Source of the DNA: Pseudomonas sp. Irchel s3b2
GTDB taxonomy: Bacteria; Pseudomonadota; Gammaproteobacteria; Pseudomonadales; Pseudomonadaceae
Reading direction: 5' to 3'
NCBI RefSeq assembly: GCF_900187445.1
Contig: NZ_FYEB01000005.1
Coordinates: forward strand, 62,001 to 126,000
Length of the DNA stretch: 64,000 nt
The notes under the pieces: model-generated
Told to the model about the DNA's origin: nothing
The model's input: only the letters and a program-made list of their open reading frames with translations
The model's database searches: none
Shown: positions 10,308-18,925 of the stretch, one piece after another
Layout of the letters: each line of letters opens with the position of its first letter
Position numbering within the stretch: the stretch's first letter is position 1
Program-made: the position numbers and the translations under genes

Positions 10308-10502
10308 ATGCGTCAGATCATCAGCAAAGAGCCATGGTGGGCCGTGCCACCGAAGCCCGGCCAGGATGAGTCCGAGCTGGAATGGGGCTGGCTGGTTCAC
10401 TATAACGAAGGCGAGCCGCGCTTCGAGTTCATCAAGGAGCGACCAACGGACAGCGAGATTCGTAACCGCAAGAGTTGCAGGACCACCCCGACGCCGGAGT
10501 GA
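10308..10502 (+). CDS. Small hypothetical protein, 64 aa
   Basis: The ORF begins with ATG after a GGGAGGG ribosome site. It is rich in Trp, Glu and charged residues (KEPWWAVPPKPGQDESELEW, then WLVHYNEGEPRF). No signal peptide or membrane segment. Divergent from thpR and convergent with the DUF1428 gene. I do not recognise a function; good ribosome site and usual codon choice suggest a real gene. Confidence 0.6.
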   Translation: MRQIISKEPWWAVPPKPGQDESELEWGWLVHYNEGEPRFEFIKERPTDSEIRNRKSCRTTPTPE

Positions 10503-10516
10503 TCCTGCTGCTCGCT

Positions 10517-10870
10517 TCAAGCTTTGACGATCATATCGAAACCGCCAAAAATCATGCGCTGACCGTCAAACGGCATTGGATTGACGTCGGGTTGCATCCG
10601 CGGATCGCTCATGAGTTTCGCCATCCCGGCGTCACGGGTGGCCTTGTCCGGCCAGACGATCCAGGAAAACACCACGGTTTCGTCTTCCTTGAGTTTTACC
10701 GCCATGGGAAATGAGGTCACTTTGCCATCAGGCACATCATCGCCCCAGCATTCAGCGAGGCTCAGGGCGCCGCTTTCCTTGAAGATCTCGGCGGCGGATT
10801 GCGCGTGTTGCTTGAATTTTTCGCGGTTGGCGGTGGGTACTGCTGCGACGAAGCCATCGACGTAAGCCAT
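10517..10870 (-). CDS. DUF1428 family protein (YbaA-like)
   Basis: A 117-aa protein with the DUF1428 pattern: MAYVDGFVAAVPTANREKF at the start, ALSLAECWGDDVPDGKVTSF in the middle, FSWIVWPDKATRDAGMAKLM and PFDGQRMIFGGFDMIV at the end. It has a ferredoxin-like dimeric alpha/beta barrel fold in known members; the biochemical role is unknown. The start at 10870 has AGGAAAACG upstream. It stands alone on the minus strand next to a lipoprotein gene. Confidence 0.82.
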   Translation of the reverse strand: MAYVDGFVAAVPTANREKFKQHAQSAAEIFKESGALSLAECWGDDVPDGKVTSFPMAVKLKEDETVVFSWIVWPDKATRDAGMAKLMSDPRMQPDVNPMPFDGQRMIFGGFDMIVKA

Positions 10871-10886
10871 GATCGTTTTCCTCAGG

Positions 10887-12008
10887 TTATGGGTTGATCC
10901 GCTGGGTAGTCGAATCAACGTGGCTAAAATCGACAGATCCCGCGTTCTGATCGACCGACGGCTCGACTGGCTGTTCGACTCGCCGTTCGACTGACTGTTC
11001 GACTGGCTGCTCGACCGGCTGTTCGATGTTGGCGGCCAGGCTGCCCTCGATCTGCCTGGCCATGTACAGCGTTCCGGCCATGACGCCGGTGGCGGGGTTA
11101 TCCACCAGCTTCACCCATGCCTTGTCGAACGAATTGCCCAGACTGCTGCGAATCAGTGCCTCGCTATCGGGCCGGTCGTTGGCCTGAATAATCGCGCGCA
11201 CCCCCGCCACCCCCACGGAAATCAACGCCCCGGCCGCCTTCCCCGCCACTGCCGCCACGGCACTGGCCGCGCCTCGGGGGGCCATTTCGGCTTGTATTCG
11301 TCGGCTGGCACGCTTGGCCACCGGCGCCATGCCGGCATCCGTCGAAGCAATGCCCTTCTCGCCGCCCGCCGTGTGGATCTTCTCGATCAGCGCCTGGTAG
11401 GCCGGCAATTTGCTCAGTTCGGCATGCACCACCTGATACAGCGAAGCGTCACGGGCGGTTGGCGGGCCCAGTGAAATTGCCGGGATTTTCTGAATGCGAC
11501 CGTTGAGCTGCGCCATTGGCACACCATGACGTTTGGAAATAACTTCGAGTTGCTGCCCCATCAGTTGCACATAAAACTCTGTCGCCTGGCTGAGGATCGC
11601 GTCCGGATCGATCTCCACCGCCACCGGTTCCAGCACCCGCTGGTGATATTGCTCCAGCAGATAGGCCGCCAGGCGTTTGGTCGTCGCATCCTGCTCGTCT
11701 CCGGCATTGATGGTGTACCAGCTGACTTTCATCGACAGCCATTCCTGGGTCCAGTAACTGCTGAACCACGGAATGAAGACTTCTTCGGTTTGCTGATAAA
11801 CCCGCGTGCGCCAATGCTCCATGGACCCGCGGGCGTAGACCCTGGCTTGTTCGGTAGCCTGTTGCGAAGCGGCGACAATCTCCCGGTCTACTTGCTGCCA
11901 GGTGCTCTGGGATACCACTACTGGCACCACGATTACCGGGGCACGCGTGGGCGTGGCGCATCCCGCCAATATCACTAACACAGCGACGATCAGCGAACGC
12001 AGGTTCAA
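10887..12008 (-). CDS. Lipoprotein of unknown function with repetitive C-terminal tail
   Basis: A 373-aa protein with a lipoprotein signal (MNLRSLIVAVLVILAGC, lipidation Cys at 17). The body is helical and has an Ala/Gly/Val-rich stretch (ASAVAAVAGKAAGALISVGVAGV) that may be membrane-active. The last 60 residues hold a degenerate EQPVEQ repeat (EQPVEQPVEQSVERRVEQPV) encoded by 12-bp units such as CTGTTCGACTGG. I do not recognise a named family. Likely anchored in the outer or inner membrane; the tail length may vary between strains. Confidence 0.7.
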   Translation of the reverse strand: MNLRSLIVAVLVILAGCATPTRAPVIVVPVVVSQSTWQQVDREIVAASQQATEQARVYARGSMEHWRTRVYQQTEEVFIPWFSSYWTQEWLSMKVSWYTINAGDEQDATTKRLAAYLLEQYHQRVLEPVAVEIDPDAILSQATEFYVQLMGQQLEVISKRHGVPMAQLNGRIQKIPAISLGPPTARDASLYQVVHAELSKLPAYQALIEKIHTAGGEKGIASTDAGMAPVAKRASRRIQAEMAPRGAASAVAAVAGKAAGALISVGVAGVRAIIQANDRPDSEALIRSSLGNSFDKAWVKLVDNPATGVMAGTLYMARQIEGSLAANIEQPVEQPVEQSVERRVEQPVEPSVDQNAGSVDFSHVDSTTQRINP

Positions 12009-12130
12009 GATCGCGGTGTCCTACAGTCCTCGTCGAACGGAGTGTTCGACGCTAAAGAGCGTGCTGATTTGAGTATAGGTCGGGGGCGGGCTCCGTCCGT
12101 CAGATGAATGGATGATGCCCTCAAAGACGC

Positions 12131-12200
12131 CTTCGCGAGCAAGCCCGCTCTCACCCTCAGTCTAATTCCTGCGCAAGACACAAGCGGGCTTGCTCGCGAA
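12131..12200. repeat. REP palindrome; rest of 12009-12337 gap
   Basis: Arms CTTCGCGAGCAAGCCCGCTC and AAGCGGGCTTGCTCGCGAA form a REP variant. The rest of the gap before the small ORF at 12338 shows no gene I can support. Confidence 0.75.
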
Positions 12201-12337
12201 TAGGCCCTCAAGACCAGCAGATCGCCATCATCATTCACGTCAATATTCACCATCGCCGCGAATGCCTTCCGCAAAAAAACCATCAGGTGCAGGATCAATT
12301 TCATCGCTATTTAAACCCCGCACCGGAGGGGCAAACA

Positions 12338-12427
12338 ATGTTGATCCATGCCCTGACGGCCGTCACCCTGACCCTGTTTTCCCGCTTGGTGCTGGATATC
12401 GGTCAAACCGAGGAGCGAAAATCATGA
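12338..12427 (+). CDS. 29-aa small ORF coupled to the next gene
   Basis: ATG at 12338 follows a strong GGAGGGG ribosome site. The peptide has a hydrophobic stretch (ALTAVTLTLFSRLVLDI) and a charged end (QTEERKS). Its TGA overlaps the ATG of the following ORF (ATGA at 12424-12427), and the GAGGAGCGA ribosome site of the next gene lies inside its last codons. It may be a leader peptide controlling the next gene or a tiny membrane-associated protein. No family recognised. Confidence 0.5.
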   Translation: MLIHALTAVTLTLFSRLVLDIGQTEERKS

Positions 12428-12693
12428 TTCATTCTGTCAGCCTCGCCGTGAGCTTTCCGGTATTCGGCAGCAACTACTATTCGCAGCAGGTCGTGTCTCG
12501 CAAAGCAGTCGCGCTGGTGTTCGACGAGCACTTCGAGTCCTTGCTGATGCCGGCAGCGGCCAACCACTTCAATAACGAAGTGGTCGGGCTCAATGATCAG
12601 TTCCGCTTTTTGAATGACGTACTGGTTGAGCATTTGCTGGAGACTGAAATGGCTCAGCATCCGTCACGGGCGGGACAAGCGTTCACCTTCTGA
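12424..12693 (+). CDS. Small hypothetical protein, 89 aa
   Basis: The ORF begins MIHSVSLAVSFPVFGSNYYS and ends QHPSRAGQAFTF. It starts in a four-base overlap with the 29-aa ORF and has a good GAGGAG site. No signal peptide or motif known to me; predicted helical second half (FNNEVVGLNDQFRFLNDVLVEHLLE). Convergent with the large glycosyltransferase fusion gene. Confidence 0.6.
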   Translation: MIHSVSLAVSFPVFGSNYYSQQVVSRKAVALVFDEHFESLLMPAAANHFNNEVVGLNDQFRFLNDVLVEHLLETEMAQHPSRAGQAFTF

Positions 12694-12712
12694 CATGCTC
12701 GCGCCCCTCTTG

Positions 12713-15700
12713 CTAACTGGTACTCAAAATCCGCACCGGGCCCTGGCGATTGAGAACCTCGATCATGACGTTTTCCCCCGAGCGCCGGAGCATCAAGTCC
12801 ACGCATTCAGCCCCCACTGCCAAACGCCGCAAGGCGATGGTGTCCAGAAACGCCGGGAGCACCGGTTCGTCGAACAGGATGTTGAGTTTCCTCGGCCGAA
12901 AGCTCATCCCCAGACACGACTGAATCATCGACAACGGCGCAGCGGCGGCCCAGGCCTGGGGCATGCAGGCGACTGGATAGAACGTCGGCCCTTGGGTGCG
13001 TTGCCGGGCAAAGCCGCAGAACAGTTCGGGCAGGCGCCGCAGATCGATGTAGGTCGACGCGGCGAACAGGCCTTCGAAAATCCGCGCCGCGTCCCGACGG
13101 TAACCATAGCGGGCGAAGCCGGCAGCGATCAGCGCATTATCGTGGGGCCAGACGGAGCCGTTGTGATAACTCATCGGGTTATAGCGAGCCTGGGAAGACG
13201 CAACGGTGCGCACGCCCCAGCCTGAAAAGGATGAGCGGTCCATCAGGGCGTCGACGACCGATGCCGCGCGTTCCGGGTAAGCGATGCCCGCGAACAGGGC
13301 ATGGCCGGCATTGGAGGTACGGATTCGACAGGGCTTCTTGTTACCGTCCAGCGCCAATACATAAGTGCCCAGTTCTTCGTCGAAGAAGCGGTTATCGAAT
13401 TCTTCGCGCAAGCGTTGAGCCTTGTATTTCAAGCGTTGGGCCCGGTCCGGATCACCCAGCCGACGGGCGATTTTTGCGGCGCCGGTCCAAGCGCCGTATA
13501 CGTAGGCCTGAACTTCGACAATCGCAATCGGGCCCACGGCCAGTTGCCCATTGGCATGGAAAACCGAATCGTGGCTGTCTTTCCAGCCCTGATTGATCAG
13601 CCCCTCGGCGGATTGCCGGCCATATTCGATAAAACCATCGCCATCCCGGTCGCCGTATTCCTCGATCCAGGTCAGCGCCGCTTCGATATTGGGCCAGAGC
13701 TGACGCAGTGTGCCCAGGTCATTGGTGCGCTCCAGATACGCGGCGGCCAGCATGACGAACAGTGGCGTGGAATCGATGCTGCCGTAGTAGCGTCTGAACG
13801 GCACCTCGCCCAACTCGGCCATTTCCCCCAGCCTTATTTCGTGCAGGATTTTACCGGGCTCAGAATCAGCGTGAGGGTCCACAATGGTTGCCTGGTTGGC
13901 GGCCAGATGCCCGAGTACGCCTTTGGCGATACCGGGATCGAACCACAGCATCTCCCATGCCGTGATCAGCGCATCTCGTCCGAAAACAGTGCTGAACCAT
14001 GGAATGCCGGCATAGGGATACAACCCCTCGGGGGTTTTGGTCATGAGCATGTAGAGGTCGGAAACGCTGCGGCTGACCGCCTCGTTGAACACATCGTGGG
14101 AGGTCACCACAGAGGCCGCCCGCGAAGAGAATGTGCGTAACTCACGCCGGGAATCGCGCAATGAAATAAAGAACCCGTGGCGCACCGTAAACGGCGGGTT
14201 TTGCACGCCGCAATTGATGTCCATGAACAGCGACTGGCTTTCCCCCGGGGCCAGACGGACTTCGAACAACGCCGAATCGCAGGTCAGGCTGGCCGGCACC
14301 GGGGCGAAACGCAAGCGGGTCATGCGCCGTTTGTGGTCCAGGCCGGTGTAGGAAAGCACCACCTCTTCATCGGTAATCTCTGCCCTATGCCCTTCTCCGC
14401 GTTGCGGGCGCCGGGCACCGCGAACTTCGAACAGGTCTTTGAAGTCGGCCGCGAACTGGATTCTCAATTGCAGATGCTGCGGCGAATCGTCGAAATTGCG
14501 CAGGGTCAGGCGTTCGTAACAGGAGCCCTTCCACAAGAACCGTGAGCGGCGCAAATGGATCAAATCGTGGTGCAGAATTTTTTCACCATTGGCATCGAAC
14601 AGGTCCGGATTGGTCAGGTCGCAGGTCAGCATCGCGTTGTCATCACGCAGCGTGGAACTGAGCAACAACGGCCGCGCGCCGTTAAGTGTCAGATAGAGCC
14701 CGGACAGGTGTCGGGTATCGGTATGAAAAATCCCTTGCGGGCTGTCGTCCGCAAACAGCACGTCGCCATTGGGATCGAACACCGCGAAGGTGTCGTTGTT
14801 TTTCAGGTTGCGCAAGCGCAACTCTTGCAGCGACGCGGTGGCCGGAATATCGAAGGGTGTGGAGGGATGGCCATAGGTGTTGCCCGCCGTCAGATGGCGA
14901 TACAACTCCAGATAGTGATGGGTCATACACTCGACCGTGAACCGTTCGTCGAACCTGGCCCGCACCTTGCGCCGATCCAGCTCTGACAATCGTTGCACCG
15001 CCGCTACAGCCCCTGGGACGCCATCGACGATGTAACCGGACACGCCCTCGTCGATCACTTCCGGCACGGAGCCCTGACCAAACGCAATCACCGGCGTGCC
15101 GCAGGCCATGGCTTCGATCATGACCAGACCGAACGGCTCGGGCCAGTCGATGGGAAAGATCAATGCGCGGGCATTGCCCAGCAAGTCTGCCTTTTGCGAT
15201 TCATCGATCTCGCCGAGAAACTCGACATTCGGATGGGTCGCGATCATCGGTGCGATGACTTCTTCCCAATAAACCTGATCAGCCTTGTCGACCTTGGCTG
15301 CGATCTTCAATGACAACCCGGTCTTTGAGGCAATCTCGATGGCCCGGTCCGGGCGTTTTTCTGGAGAGATGCGCCCCAGAAACACCAGATAGTCGCCGCT
15401 CGGTTCAGGATTGAAGGTCAGCAGATCGCCCGGAATGCCATGATAGACATTGCCCACCCAATTGACGTCACCCTTCACCGGGGTGCGTTGCGCCTTGGAC
15501 ACCGAAACCAGCGGCACCTCGGGAAAGTGAGGATAAAAGGATTGGTAATCCCCAATATCCAGACGCCCGTGAAGCGTGGTCACGCTGCGCCCGGCCAAGT
15601 GTCGAATCAAGGGAAAATGGTAGATATCGACATGAAAATGCATCACGTCGAATTGATCCGCCTGATGCAGGACATGATCGAGCATCAGGATGTGATGAGG

Positions 15701-15913
15701 TAACCCGTCCTTGACATGTGGATCGAACCGCAGGGCCTGGGGCGCACCTGACTCCAGGCGTGCCGAGGTTTGCGAATCGCCGCTGGCGAAGAGCGTGACA
15801 TCGTGGCCCTGGCGCACCAGCTCTTCGGTCAGATAAGACACGATCCGCTCAGTGCCACCGTACAAACGGGGCGGACAACGTTCGGTGAGCGGCGCGATCT
15901 GAGCGATCCTCAT
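12713..15913 (-). CDS. Glycosyltransferase (GT4) fused to glycogen-debranching-type glycosidase
   Basis: A 1066-aa two-part protein. Residues about 1-345 are a GT-B glycosyltransferase: MRIAQIAPLTERCPPRLYGGTERIV at the start, FLGRISPEKRPDRAIEIA, and the EPFGLVMIEAMACGTPVIAF nucleotide-sugar motif near 265-285. Residues about 360-590 resemble the N-terminal domain of bacterial amylo-alpha-1,6-glucosidases (GDE_N_bis), and about 600-1066 an (alpha/alpha)6 glycosidase domain with GRDALITAWEM, INQGWKDSHDS and NGSVWPHDNALIAAG motifs. I prefer ATG 15913, which has GGAGGG upstream, over the ATG six codons earlier. It may remodel an alpha-glucan; activity is inferred. Confidence 0.8.
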   Translation of the reverse strand: MRIAQIAPLTERCPPRLYGGTERIVSYLTEELVRQGHDVTLFASGDSQTSARLESGAPQALRFDPHVKDGLPHHILMLDHVLHQADQFDVMHFHVDIYHFPLIRHLAGRSVTTLHGRLDIGDYQSFYPHFPEVPLVSVSKAQRTPVKGDVNWVGNVYHGIPGDLLTFNPEPSGDYLVFLGRISPEKRPDRAIEIASKTGLSLKIAAKVDKADQVYWEEVIAPMIATHPNVEFLGEIDESQKADLLGNARALIFPIDWPEPFGLVMIEAMACGTPVIAFGQGSVPEVIDEGVSGYIVDGVPGAVAAVQRLSELDRRKVRARFDERFTVECMTHHYLELYRHLTAGNTYGHPSTPFDIPATASLQELRLRNLKNNDTFAVFDPNGDVLFADDSPQGIFHTDTRHLSGLYLTLNGARPLLLSSTLRDDNAMLTCDLTNPDLFDANGEKILHHDLIHLRRSRFLWKGSCYERLTLRNFDDSPQHLQLRIQFAADFKDLFEVRGARRPQRGEGHRAEITDEEVVLSYTGLDHKRRMTRLRFAPVPASLTCDSALFEVRLAPGESQSLFMDINCGVQNPPFTVRHGFFISLRDSRRELRTFSSRAASVVTSHDVFNEAVSRSVSDLYMLMTKTPEGLYPYAGIPWFSTVFGRDALITAWEMLWFDPGIAKGVLGHLAANQATIVDPHADSEPGKILHEIRLGEMAELGEVPFRRYYGSIDSTPLFVMLAAAYLERTNDLGTLRQLWPNIEAALTWIEEYGDRDGDGFIEYGRQSAEGLINQGWKDSHDSVFHANGQLAVGPIAIVEVQAYVYGAWTGAAKIARRLGDPDRAQRLKYKAQRLREEFDNRFFDEELGTYVLALDGNKKPCRIRTSNAGHALFAGIAYPERAASVVDALMDRSSFSGWGVRTVASSQARYNPMSYHNGSVWPHDNALIAAGFARYGYRRDAARIFEGLFAASTYIDLRRLPELFCGFARQRTQGPTFYPVACMPQAWAAAAPLSMIQSCLGMSFRPRKLNILFDEPVLPAFLDTIALRRLAVGAECVDLMLRRSGENVMIEVLNRQGPVRILSTS

Positions 15914-16117
15914 GGAGAGGCCCTCCGTCATGGGGTCGAAGGATAATGGCCTCCAGCACCTCGGTGTTTCCTCTCACTCGGATCTGGCGGCCCTGTCCTC
16001 GATTGACGGTACGCCTGCTGCAACAGTTCCATCCGGTTATACGCCTTGGGGCTCACCGGTCGCCGCTCTCCAGACTTCTGAGCAATTGGCGGCTTATCGA
16101 CATCATTCAATGAGAAC

Positions 16118-16840
16118 TTATGAATTTTTTTCGAAGATATTTAATTGAGCATTTCGATGAAACAACCGTCGCCTGAACCAGGCAACCAATAGCGTGAAGA
16201 AGGCACCTGCCACTGCCAGCGCCATGTCAGCCTGAGAGTCCCATGGGTCATTTTGTGCAGCGACAAAAGCTTTCGCCGTGTCTTTCCCCAAGTACTGCCC
16301 CCCTATCCATTCCACGATTTCATAGACAGCCGAGGTCGACAGCACGATGTTCAGCGCGATGAAACCAACCCAAAAACCGCGCAGCGGCGTGATTCGCACA
16401 AGCACTTCCCGAATCGGATACACCATCAAGAGCCCATAGGTCAGATGGACCAGCCGATCGTAATGATTGCGTTCAAACCCAAGGGTTTTGTTCAGGCTGA
16501 TCCCGGTCAAGGCTGAGCACCAGCGGTCGTAAGGCACCAGCGCATAGGTGTAGTGCGACCCCAGCTCATGAATACACAGAAAAACGAACACCAGGCTGAT
16601 GGAAACGGCAGACAGACGGAACCGTCGGTAAACGCCCACCAGGACCATCACCAGCAGCAGGGCCAGCAGGTTTTCCAGGACCCAATCCACTCGACTATGG
16701 GGTGAAATCCCCAGCGCTGCGACGATGAGGAGAAATGCAATCAACAGCACCAGGTCGTATCGCGGATGCTCCTTGGGCGTCATGACCGGCAGAGGTCTGC
16801 TGTGAGTACTCAGGTCTTTTGCGCCTATCGACTTGCTCAT
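16118..16840 (-). CDS. DUF2238 (YjdF-like) membrane protein
   Basis: A 240-aa integral membrane protein with about six hydrophobic segments. It contains the family hallmarks VFLCIHELGSHYTYALVPYD, GFERNHYDRLVHLTYGLL and YEIVEWIGGQYLGKDTAKAF ending in WDSQADMALAVAGA. The conserved His/Asp/Glu residues within membranes suggest metal binding or transport but the role is unknown. Start ATG 16840 has AAGAAGG upstream; a longer frame to 16936 would run toward the neighbouring gene and lacks a ribosome site. Confidence 0.8.
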   Translation of the reverse strand: MSKSIGAKDLSTHSRPLPVMTPKEHPRYDLVLLIAFLLIVAALGISPHSRVDWVLENLLALLLVMVLVGVYRRFRLSAVSISLVFVFLCIHELGSHYTYALVPYDRWCSALTGISLNKTLGFERNHYDRLVHLTYGLLMVYPIREVLVRITPLRGFWVGFIALNIVLSTSAVYEIVEWIGGQYLGKDTAKAFVAAQNDPWDSQADMALAVAGAFFTLLVAWFRRRLFHRNAQLNIFEKNS

Positions 16841-16941
16841 TGGGCGCCTTCTTCTCGAGTCTTTTAAATTCGAGACACGGCCGTTTCGCAAGTTCGTTTT
16901 TTCTGGGCGGGTTGCGGCCCAATACCCGCCCCCCACGCTTA

Positions 16942-17571
16942 TTAAGGCCGGCGCACCGCCCTCACCTTCCCGCTGTTGCCGCCGCCACAGAAAAACCGGT
17001 CGCGGCCATCGAACTCAAGGCCGGAGACCCCGACGCCTGCCGGCATCTGGATGCTCTCCAGCACCTCGCCCGTTGCCGGATCGACTCGCCGCAACTCGCT
17101 CTCGTCCCCTTCCCAGGTGCCGTGCCACAGATCGCCCTCGACCCAGGTCACCCCGGTGACGAAACGGTTGGATTCGAGGGTGCGCAGCACTGCCCCGGTC
17201 TGGGGATCGACCTGATGAATTTTGCGCTCGCGATATTCACCGACCCAGAGCGTCCCTTCGGCCCAGGCCAGCCCCGAGTCGCCACCGCCGCCGGGCGCGG
17301 GGATGGTGGAGAGCACACGGCCGGTTTGTGGGTCGATTTTCTGGATGCGATCCTCGGCGATCTGAAACAGGTGCTGGCCGTCGAAGGCTGTGCCGGCATG
17401 GGCGGCGACATCGATCGAGCGCAGCGTTTTGCCGCTCGCAGGATCCAGGGCGTTGAGTTTGTCGCCGGAGGCAAACCAGACCTGCTGGCCGTCATGGGTG
17501 ACGCCGTGCACGCTGTCGACGCCTGGAAAGGGTCCGTATTCGCGGATGATTTCGGCCATTGAATGTTTCAT
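16942..17571 (-). CDS. Beta-propeller protein (PQQ/NHL/Vgb-like repeats)
   Basis: A 209-aa cytoplasmic protein without signal peptide. It is built of four to five repeated blades of about 40 residues, such as LNALDPASGKTLRSIDV, IQKIDPQTGRVLSTI, IHQVDPQTGAVLRTL and LRRVDPATGEVLESI, with G-W/DLWHG positions between them. Such propellers occur in Vgb-type lyases and glutamine-cyclotransferase relatives, but no catalytic set is clear. It lies 37 bp after the TPR-HTH regulator in the same direction, so the pair is likely co-transcribed. The last C-terminal blade (DRFFCGGGNSGKVRAV) looks complete. Confidence 0.75.
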   Translation of the reverse strand: MKHSMAEIIREYGPFPGVDSVHGVTHDGQQVWFASGDKLNALDPASGKTLRSIDVAAHAGTAFDGQHLFQIAEDRIQKIDPQTGRVLSTIPAPGGGGDSGLAWAEGTLWVGEYRERKIHQVDPQTGAVLRTLESNRFVTGVTWVEGDLWHGTWEGDESELRRVDPATGEVLESIQMPAGVGVSGLEFDGRDRFFCGGGNSGKVRAVRRP

Positions 17572-17608
17572 GTCTTGCTCCTCGTTCACTAGGGTGGTGA
17601 AGTCGATG

Positions 17609-18829
17609 CTAGTCACCCGGCAGCAATCCCGTGAGTAACAATACCGTCGCGAATCCCGGAACCTGCGGGGTCATCCAGCGACGCGCCCGGCCATGACCGA
17701 ACGACTGCACCTTGCCGGCAACCGCCAGCGTGTCGAGAGCCCGTTGCACGGTGCGCTGACTGGCGCCAAGCGCTAACGCCAGGGCCGAACTTGACCACGA
17801 TTCGCCGTCAGCGAGGAAGGCGAGCAGCGTCGCATGCGGCTCTTCGACAGGCCGCGCCAGCACCACGACGTCACGCGCAACGTGCGGCACCAGCGCAAAC
17901 CCTCGCGAGGTTGCGACTACATCGGCGATCAGGTGCAGCGCCCCGCGCAACCGCCCGAGTTCGACGCGCAAGCGCGCGCGATGGGAGTCATCCGCGACTT
18001 TCATCCGAAAGGCTCGCGCAATCAGTGTCTCCCTCGGCACGTCGGCGGGCCACGCTTCGCCCAGCGCCCGGGCGAGCGCGAACAACACCGGACGCCGGGC
18101 GAGTGAAACCGCCGAGCCAGCGTCGCGCACGACATACCGGCATGCGTCCACGACCAGTGTGGGGGATGCCAATAACGCTTCAATTTCATCCAGCAGCAGC
18201 GGCCGTTCCTGACCACCGACAATCAGTCGTGCCGCCGGCGTGTCGAGGATGCGGGAAGCGCTTTCGATCTCTGCCGTCAACGCGGGGATACCGGCGTGTC
18301 GTGCGGCACGCTCGGCACGTTCAAGTGCAGCGCGCGCCATCTTTGTTTGCAGGCGGCGCATCGCGATCCCCGCCACGACCAGTTCGTAGATCGCCCTCGA
18401 TGCGGGCGGTAGTGGCGTCGGATCAAGCTCGGCCAACCGGTGCTCAGCCTCGTCGAGGTGCCCGATCAGCAGCAAGCGGCGGATCTCGAGGTACCGCGCA
18501 TGGGCGGCGTTGACCCAATCGCCGTGCGCCTGAAGCGTTGCCCGCGCGGCATCGAGTGCCTTGGTTGGCCAATTCAGGTCCCGCGAGGCGAGCGCGATTT
18601 CGGCTTCGGCGACGACACATCGCGCGCGGGCCAGGGCCTCCTTCGGCCCGAAGGCACGTGCGGCGCTGCGCACCAGCGCCTTCGCGCGCACAAGGTCGCC
18701 CAGCTGCGCCATCGCGATGCCGCGAAGCGCGAGGGCTGGCGCATCGTCGCGCAAGGCGATGCGGTTCAGCGCACCAAGGGGATCACCCGCCGCGAGCGCA
18801 CGCGCCGCCGCCGTGATCAGCGAATCCAT
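17609..18829 (-). CDS. TPR-containing helix-turn-helix regulator
   Basis: A 406-aa protein. Residues 1-210 are Ala/Arg/Leu-rich helical repeats (TPR-like). The C-terminal part carries a winged-helix region: LLAFLADGESWSSSALALAL followed by GASQRTVQRALDTLAVAGKV, then a wing. A further segment near 240-300 (LIARAFRMKVADDSHRARLR) resembles a transcriptional-regulator C-terminal fold. Start ATG 18829 replaces a longer GTG-type frame. The gene is by eye more GC-rich than the neighbouring tonB. It probably regulates the propeller gene downstream (inferred from adjacency). Confidence 0.65.
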   Translation of the reverse strand: MDSLITAAARALAAGDPLGALNRIALRDDAPALALRGIAMAQLGDLVRAKALVRSAARAFGPKEALARARCVVAEAEIALASRDLNWPTKALDAARATLQAHGDWVNAAHARYLEIRRLLLIGHLDEAEHRLAELDPTPLPPASRAIYELVVAGIAMRRLQTKMARAALERAERAARHAGIPALTAEIESASRILDTPAARLIVGGQERPLLLDEIEALLASPTLVVDACRYVVRDAGSAVSLARRPVLFALARALGEAWPADVPRETLIARAFRMKVADDSHRARLRVELGRLRGALHLIADVVATSRGFALVPHVARDVVVLARPVEEPHATLLAFLADGESWSSSALALALGASQRTVQRALDTLAVAGKVQSFGHGRARRWMTPQVPGFATVLLLTGLLPGD

Positions 18830-18925
18830 CTGAAACGCGCCACCTGTCACCCCCACCGTCCGATGCCCGCTGATCAGTCTATCTCACGACCGCTTAGCCG
18901 CACGCCAATCCGCTAGGAGTGCCGC

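Noticed and set aside
15928..16110. 60-aa minus-strand frame ahead of the glycosyltransferase fusion gene
   Set aside because: No ribosome site or recognisable family; could be real but evidence is too weak to annotate.
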